From assembly GCA_022695795.1 (NCBI GenBank), contig MU404063.1, forward strand, positions 434,001-498,000: a DNA stretch of 64,000 nt. The letters run 5' to 3'. Under the pieces are notes generated by a model. The model was not told the origin of the DNA and ran no database searches. It saw only the letters and a program-made list of their open reading frames with translations. This DNA is from Biscogniauxia marginata (Eukaryota; Ascomycota; Sordariomycetes; Xylariales; Xylariaceae). Positions 58,449 through 64,000 of the stretch are shown here, one piece after another (positions within the stretch are counted from its first letter, which is position 1; each line of letters starts with the position of its first letter). The translations under genes were made by a program, and so were the position numbers.

Positions 58449-60096
58449 GGTGCTAAATGGGAGCTTCTGCGAGCAGTGGGGGGGAAAATTAAGGAAAAGA
58501 GTTCGGTCGGAGCGCGCGCGATTAGAATAATTTGAAAGGGAAGAAATTCGTTTGCGCGGCCTCTGCCCGCTTGGAATTCGGAATTCCCGTTAGGCGGGCT
58601 CGGTACTTTGGGGGAGCACGATTAGGTAATCACTCCGTACTACGGAACGTCTAACGCACGGGCCAGCTGAATGTTCCCAATTCGGCAATTCTGAGTATAA
58701 GACATCAGTGTGAGAAACTGTGAAATACTCACGTTATCCGTAAACGTCTTCTATAGCTACCTACCTAGCCTACGGTGCCTAGGTAGTTGAAGAAACTTAA
58801 CTAGATGTAGGTATGCGTGTGTCTTTCTCTCTACTTAAAACTTATTGTACATACACTTCCCTTCATCCAAGGTAGGTACCTCACTCGGGTCAATTTCATT
58901 GACCTAAACTATCTCATTTTCTTCTAGTATACCACTACCCATCTACCTACTAGAAGTGATCACGAACTCTTTGAGAGTACTCTTAATACGTTCCCTCGTT
59001 ATTCATCTCGCAACTTCCAGTCCTCTCCGTAGGTGGGTAAGGTATACATATGCCAATATAACTCCTCGTTCGTCCCGTGAAACTTCCACACATGCAGCCA
59101 TCACAGGACGTTTCCCTTCTCTCCTACACATACTACGACATATCTTCCAACTACTAATCAATTCCAACCTACCTTCATACATCACATACTTACCTGAACG
59201 TGTATCCACGCCAGACTCATTCAGCGGATTCACAGCAAGGACGCTGCACATTGACGGGCTGAACGCGAGGCAGGTATCAATACGTCCTTGACCACCTCCT
59301 CTTAACTAATCCACACTTCACGTCATCTTAGTATCTATTATACTTACCTACCTAAGGCCTTCCTATCATTGTGCCTACGCATCATTCTACCCCATTGAGG
59401 TATTCCTTCTTCTACATTGCACTGCTACGCCTATTAACCCTCACATATCTAAGGATCGTCCGAACCCAAACAACTATAAAATACGAAGCATTGAAATGTC
59501 TCGGCTCTTGCCAGAGCACATACACCACCTACAAATCCCCGTCATTACTTCTCTCCTATAGAGCTCTCAGGTACGTCGATGACCTAACTGCAGGCACTTA
59601 ATCTGATCGACCTCATCTTTCCACATCATACCTACCTTTGTAATCACCAAAATACAACATCTCGATGTACCTCATCTCTTCCTCAGATTCGTCACCGTGC
59701 CTTACTTCGAGCTTTATTATCCTTGATCCATTGCACCCTCCCATGACTGCCGGAATCTACTCTCTAATCTAGGCACCTGGGTACCTACCTACCTATTCAA
59801 GAATTATTCCGTCCGATGAGAACTCTAAGGTTCCTTTCATCTCAAATTATATTCGCATGGTGGACCTGAGTATATCTTTAGCCCCCGTGGGACACCAACG
59901 TCCCTCTCCCACATCACCTATCTCTACGCCTTGTTACTGATCGATCGGCGATCGTCCTTGCGTATAAGACTTCTAACCTGACTACATGCAGGGGCTCTAC
60001 CTTCTTCTATATCGTCGATAACTTTCCTAGCTTTCGTATTGCATACCCACATCATATGCAATCTACCTTCATGCAACCCATTCTTCATCTGTCAAC
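58449..60096. other. Long promoter/leader region upstream of the F-box gene
   Basis: About 1.65 kb between the divergent carrier and F-box genes. The right 1.2 kb is pyrimidine-rich with many CTACCTACC and ACCTAGGTA words (for example 58760-58795, 59340-59350, 59765-59795) and looks like a long 5' leader. ORFs at 58956-59291 and 59371-59601 lack recognisable content. Confidence 0.5.
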
Positions 60097-62464
60097 ATGT
60101 CGTCTGACCATGATAGAAGAGGCGATGACGGTGGGGATGACAACGGGGATGGTAGCGGGGACAACTTCGACTCCATGAGTATTGCGTCTGATCATAACGA
60201 TGACGATGGCGACGACCGGTCAGTGTCGGCCGGCATAATGGACAATGATAATTCAAGGGACAGCGAAGATAGTGATCCCAATCCTGCAGAGTCGCCTGAG
60301 GAAGTCCAACAAGAACGCGACAGGTTGAAAGAAGCGTTCAACTCTCAAAAAAAAGTGATACGAGGACTTGAAGATGAAGCTAAAGCCCAAGGGCGTCAGA
60401 TCCGTAACCTATCTCGCGAAGTTGACAACCTATCGGACGAGGTTGACAGGTTAAAGAATGGGAATCCTGCCCCTGAGGTAAGTCGCGGTGTCCCATTTTT
60501 TAATCCAAACTAACAGTTTGTCGTAGCATTGGTACGTTGTACTCCGAGACTGGCTTAACAATGACCAGCCAGGCAAAACATGGGAAGATATCTACCGAGA
60601 GTGCTGCAAACAGGAAAATATGAGTATGCGGATAGGTCTGACTCATCCAGATCTGAGGATCACATCAAAGAATCCAGAGGAACCAGAGAAATTAGAAGCT
60701 CCAGGGGGAGACAATCCTGGAGCTCAGAATAGGGTCCTAACGCCATTCCAATTCGAAAAGCTACCACCCGAAATTCAAGGTCGAATATTCCGGCACATGC
60801 TCGTTAAGGATACCTTGATACACTGCATTTCCCGCCTCGATCCTTTTGAGCCCCCACGAGACTTTCCGCCCGAGAACGCTCCAGGGATGAACTTATTACT
60901 CCATCGATTCCACTTTAAGGGACCGTGTTATATTCCAGAAGCGACGGAACCCAACACTCTACTCAGTCCACTATTAGTGTCTAAACGCTGGTACTATATT
61001 GGCGTCCATATATTCTACGGAGCTAACACGTTTGCCTTTAGCTCTCTAGGAGAACTTGGATTGTTTTTCAAGGGTATTGGGCAATCTCGAGTAGAAAGGA
61101 CCGTGAATATTGAGCTAATGTGGCACGGAAACCTTCAGCCCCGGGTTAAGCGATTAATGGAACGATCCCCCCCGCCTAAAGAGAATTCTGAAGAGACTTC
61201 TAAAGTCTCACGACGTACCGTCCCACTTACGTGGTTCATGAAGACTAAGCGTATGAGAACAGTGGTAGTTCATATTTCCGAGTGCGCGAAAAGCCGTATG
61301 AGACGAAAATATGAAATGCAAGAGGACAAGCACTATTACCAAGACTTTGCAGATGAATCCTCATTCGCTGAACAGGATCTCGACGTCTTCCAAAGAATGG
61401 TCCGCCGCACTGACAACCAACCTAACTATAGGAAATATCGCAGCATGAGAACGGTCCACGGAATGGATTACCTATACCAGCTACGTGGCTTGAAATGGAT
61501 TCGTTTTTATGAAGCTAACAGCAGAAGGGAGTTAATCCGCGACTGGAGTTTCATCAAGGACTTGTCGAGTGTCGTCACTTTACCAAAACCACCACAGCTA
61601 TCGTTTCAATCTCAACTTGAGAACTTGAGCTGTCTCACTGCCCTTCAGAACTGGAAGCCAAGTGAAAGCGACTTTCACCTCATCGAGCGATTCTACGATG
61701 ACACACCGGTTGGTGAATATAACAACCCTATAGGTGGCTCTGAGACAAGTCCATCTGCTAGCACCATTAGCGATACGGGGTCATCTGGGAACTCTAACGA
61801 TGACGACAGTTCTCCGCCACCCATCAGTGGCTCTTCACATCCCAATAGTGGTTTTCCGTCCCCCGTTGGCGGTTCTCTGTCTCTCTATAGAGTCGCAGAA
61901 GCAAGAACAGGTGAAGATGAAGAAATGCCCGACGCTAACTCTACCGGGGATTCTAGATCATTGCAGCATTCGAGTTCGTCAGGCTCGGACGAAGATCAGA
62001 ATCCTCCCCCTGGATATACTCAGCAGACAAGCATCCCGTCCCAAGCGGGCTATATTGACCTCACGGTAGACGATGGCGACGGCAATGCGCCTAGTGACCA
62101 ATCGGTCTCAGGGGGACCGGCAAGTGTAGGAGACAGTAGCAGTGGCCTATTCGTCACAGAGGGCTCAATCAGTGCCGGCAGCACCACCAGAGGCCCCAGG
62201 ACTGTGACATCAAGCACAGGCTCTTCCAATGTTATTGATCTGACACTAACTGATAGTGAAGACGAGTACGACGAGGGCAGAGACGAGCCTGAAGAGGTCA
62301 AAGATGAAGGTGAAGATGAGCACGAGGAAGATACCTCCGGTAAACGTCCCAGAGACCCGATGAGCGGAAGCGAGAGTGGCGGGCCTGACCCCAAGCGCCC
62401 TCGCATCATCCTGACTCTTAAATCCCGTGGTATATTACCGAGGATTCCGGAGACCGACTCATAG
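60097..62464 (+). CDS. F-box-like protein with acidic N-terminus and two SUMO-interaction motifs
   Basis: Predicted 772-aa protein. Exons are 60097-60477 and 60527-62464 (49-nt intron with a good CTAAC branch point; reads APE|HWYVVLRDW). The first 80 residues are extremely Asp/Gly/Ser-rich, followed by a coiled-coil (QQERDRLKEAFNSQKKVIRGLE ... LSREVDNLSDEVDRLK in two short heptad runs). At about residue 210 an F-box-like segment begins (FEKLPPEIQGRIFRHMLV), then a folded region of about 280 residues with basic patches (AKSRMRRKYEMQ). The C-terminal 200 residues are disordered, with two canonical hydrophobic-DLT-acidic motifs (GYIDLTVDDGD and NVIDLTLTDSEDE) that look like SUMO-interaction motifs, and an NLS-like KRPR. 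An SCF ubiquitin-ligase adaptor reading SUMO is an inference; the F-box call itself is moderate. Confidence 0.8.
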
Positions 62465-63511
62465 GGCTGGTTCAACCTCATCCTCAAACTAGCATACATC
62501 TCGGATCCGATCTCTTCATATCCAGGAAACTCATCGTCTCGTCTCCTATTCTACACGGTCACGGATTCTAGCGAACTATATGCGTATTTCTCCTATCTTC
62601 TCCTTGGAATTACTAAGTATTCGTCATGGCTTATCACATTTCCTATTTCTCGCAGTTTCGTACCTCTCCTATCAATTTTTTTTTTTGCCGCGTTGAGTAT
62701 TTCCTCAGTACATTCTCCCATACGAGCAGGCAATGGGACTTGAGAATAAATGAGGCTAGTTGAAGCTTCTATACCACTGCTCAACTACTCATTTGGAATC
62801 TCTACATATCATACTACCTGCGCACGGACGGATAAATCATATCACGTTCTATACTATCTACTGCATTACACTGCAGGCTGCGAAGTCTTGAAGCTTTCGG
62901 ACGGGGATTTACAGACAGGTTTGGCACAGATTCGTATTATCTACTACTACAATACACGCCTGCTACATATCTATTCCACCCCCCACAGACTTTGAGGCGT
63001 TGGGTCTACTTCTATCCATCCGTTGCATTAGTCTTGCCTTTGCCCCCTACACGGAAAACACCACAAAATTCTATTTGCATTCGTATCTATCTACCTATAT
63101 ACCCTTTGCCTTCATATCGCTCACTCGTTCCCGGATCAATTCCAATCATCGCGCAGAATTCAAAATTTTTGGGGGGAAAGGAAATGGTCATAAGTTCTCG
63201 GTCTTCTAAACGCGAAGCTTTACTTATTTTCTATCATCGATATGATGCATATGCGCAGATTTTACTATTTCTATTTCGCAAGGGACGACAGATTCATAAA
63301 ATGATATTTGCCTACCTATCTAGGTACATAAGGTTAGATATCTAGTTCCCATCATAATTTGACCAAGTTGTCACTTTACGAACTTCGTATTTCCCGTGCA
63401 CTCTTCTATCTTCTTAGTAATTATGTTGTTGGTTGGCTTGTTGTAAAAAGGAAATTAAAAGAACTTGGTATCTTAATAATGGTAGCCAGTAAGTCCCTAT
63501 CGATATCCCTT
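62465..63511. other. Intergenic region between convergent genes, no gene seen
   Basis: 3' flanks of the F-box and BUD22-like genes. It contains a T run at about 62678 and AT-rich stretches near 63420-63480. ORFs 62750-62995 and 62992-63345 show no domain and have poor composition. Confidence 0.5.
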
Positions 63512-64000
63512 CTAGTCAAACGTAACCTTCCGTCCCTGGAAGGCCACTTTCTGCTTCTCCTCCTTGGCCTTCTTGGCCGCCGCCCAGCTGGGATGCAAAG
63601 GTCCCGTATCATCCCTCGAGGGCGCCGGTGGTTTGGGCTTCGGTCTATCCTGTACAACCTGCCGTTGTTCTTGTTGCGGATGAGGATGCTGATGCTGCTC
63701 TCTAATCTGCGCCTGCTGCATGCGCTGCTGCCGCTGCGGATGGACGTGCTGCTGCTTCTCAAACGGGTTCCGGATCCCCTTCTTCCAAGGCCCGCCGGGC
63801 CCTTCGTCCTCGCCCCCTCCCACAGCACCCCTTTTCAGGTCCCATCCGTAGTCCCGGCTGTTCCTGGCCTTCTCGTGGTGCTTCGCCTTGTCACCGTACT
63901 TCTTTTCCCAGATGGCCTGGCGCGCCCGCTGGCCCCGGCGGTTCTTCCGCGCCGGTGCCACGTCCACGTCCGAGGCCGACTCGGAGCCCGAGATGTAGCC
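63512..64000 (-). CDS. BUD22/SRFBP1-like ribosome-biogenesis protein, 3' end only
   Basis: Last 162 codons plus stop of a gene that runs off the right edge; its start lies beyond base 64000. The frame is open to the edge (GYISGSESASDVDVAP...). The end carries the BUD22 / serum-response-factor-binding-protein-1 C-terminal signature: RKNRRGQRARQAIWEKKYG, then LHPSWAAAKKAKEEKQKVAFQGRKVTFD in pieces (HPSW and GRKVTFD are the diagnostic parts). Between them is a Gln/His-rich low-complexity stretch (about 63640-63760). BUD22-type proteins work in the nucleolus in 18S rRNA maturation and 40S subunit assembly. The assignment rests on the C-terminal motif only, but it is distinctive. Confidence 0.85.
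   Translation of the reverse strand, partial: GYISGSESASDVDVAPARKNRRGQRARQAIWEKKYGDKAKHHEKARNSRDYGWDLKRGAVGGGEDEGPGGPWKKGIRNPFEKQQHVHPQRQQRMQQAQIREQHQHPHPQQEQRQVVQDRPKPKPPAPSRDDTGPLHPSWAAAKKAKEEKQKVAFQGRKVTFD

Noticed and set aside
1..64000. CRISPR arrays, bacterial operons, rRNA genes, intact transposases
   Set aside because: None seen; the window is eukaryotic with spliceosomal introns throughout.

Overview
The window is a piece of a filamentous ascomycete genome (Pezizomycotina, most likely a Sordariomycete; the class is inferred). The evidence is many short 50-80 nt GT-AG introns, a multi-exon highly reducing polyketide synthase, a GH74 xyloglucanase, fungal families such as DUF4246 and polyketide-transferase-like hydrolases, and a BUD22 gene. 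I rebuilt gene models by reading splice junctions; most models below are in frame across every junction.

Left part (1-24 kb): an ArsB/NhaD-type permease cut by the left edge (-), an orphan seven-TM protein (+), a lone SDR (+), an orphan ORF near 12 kb (+), a DUF4246 protein with an apparent frame break (-), a secreted GH74 xyloglucanase whose C-terminal linker and cellulose-binding module are decayed behind in-frame stops (+), a TauD/TfdA-like dioxygenase (-) and a GPI-anchored surface protein (-). Gaps between them are long and hold only gene-like fragments.

Central part (25.6-45 kb): a compact biosynthetic gene cluster. It has an 11-exon HR-PKS (KS-AT-DH-degenerate MT-ER-KR-ACP, 2423 aa) with no release domain. 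Divergent from it is an af380/FmaC-like alpha/beta hydrolase, a likely product-release or transfer enzyme. Next come a secreted BBE-like bicovalent flavoprotein oxidase divergent from a trichodiene-oxygenase-like P450, then an AYR1-like SDR. Last is a bANK regulator: a bZIP-type basic region without a zipper, followed by ankyrin repeats, as in TOXE of the HC-toxin locus. The genes suffice for a reduced polyketide chain, its release, several oxidations, a ketone/alcohol adjustment and pathway-specific control. I cannot name the product.

Right part (46-64 kb): a small coiled-coil gene with an abnormally long intron, flanked by two related foldback elements; a 1579-aa ankyrin-RCC1-BTB-BTB protein (IBtk-like); a mitochondrial oxodicarboxylate-type carrier with an 11-nt micro-exon and a GC-AG intron; an F-box protein with two SUMO-interaction-like motifs; and the 3' end of a BUD22/SRFBP1-like ribosome-biogenesis gene running off the right edge. 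These look like housekeeping genes, so the secondary-metabolite cluster sits between conserved chromosome and a gene-poor, partly decayed stretch.
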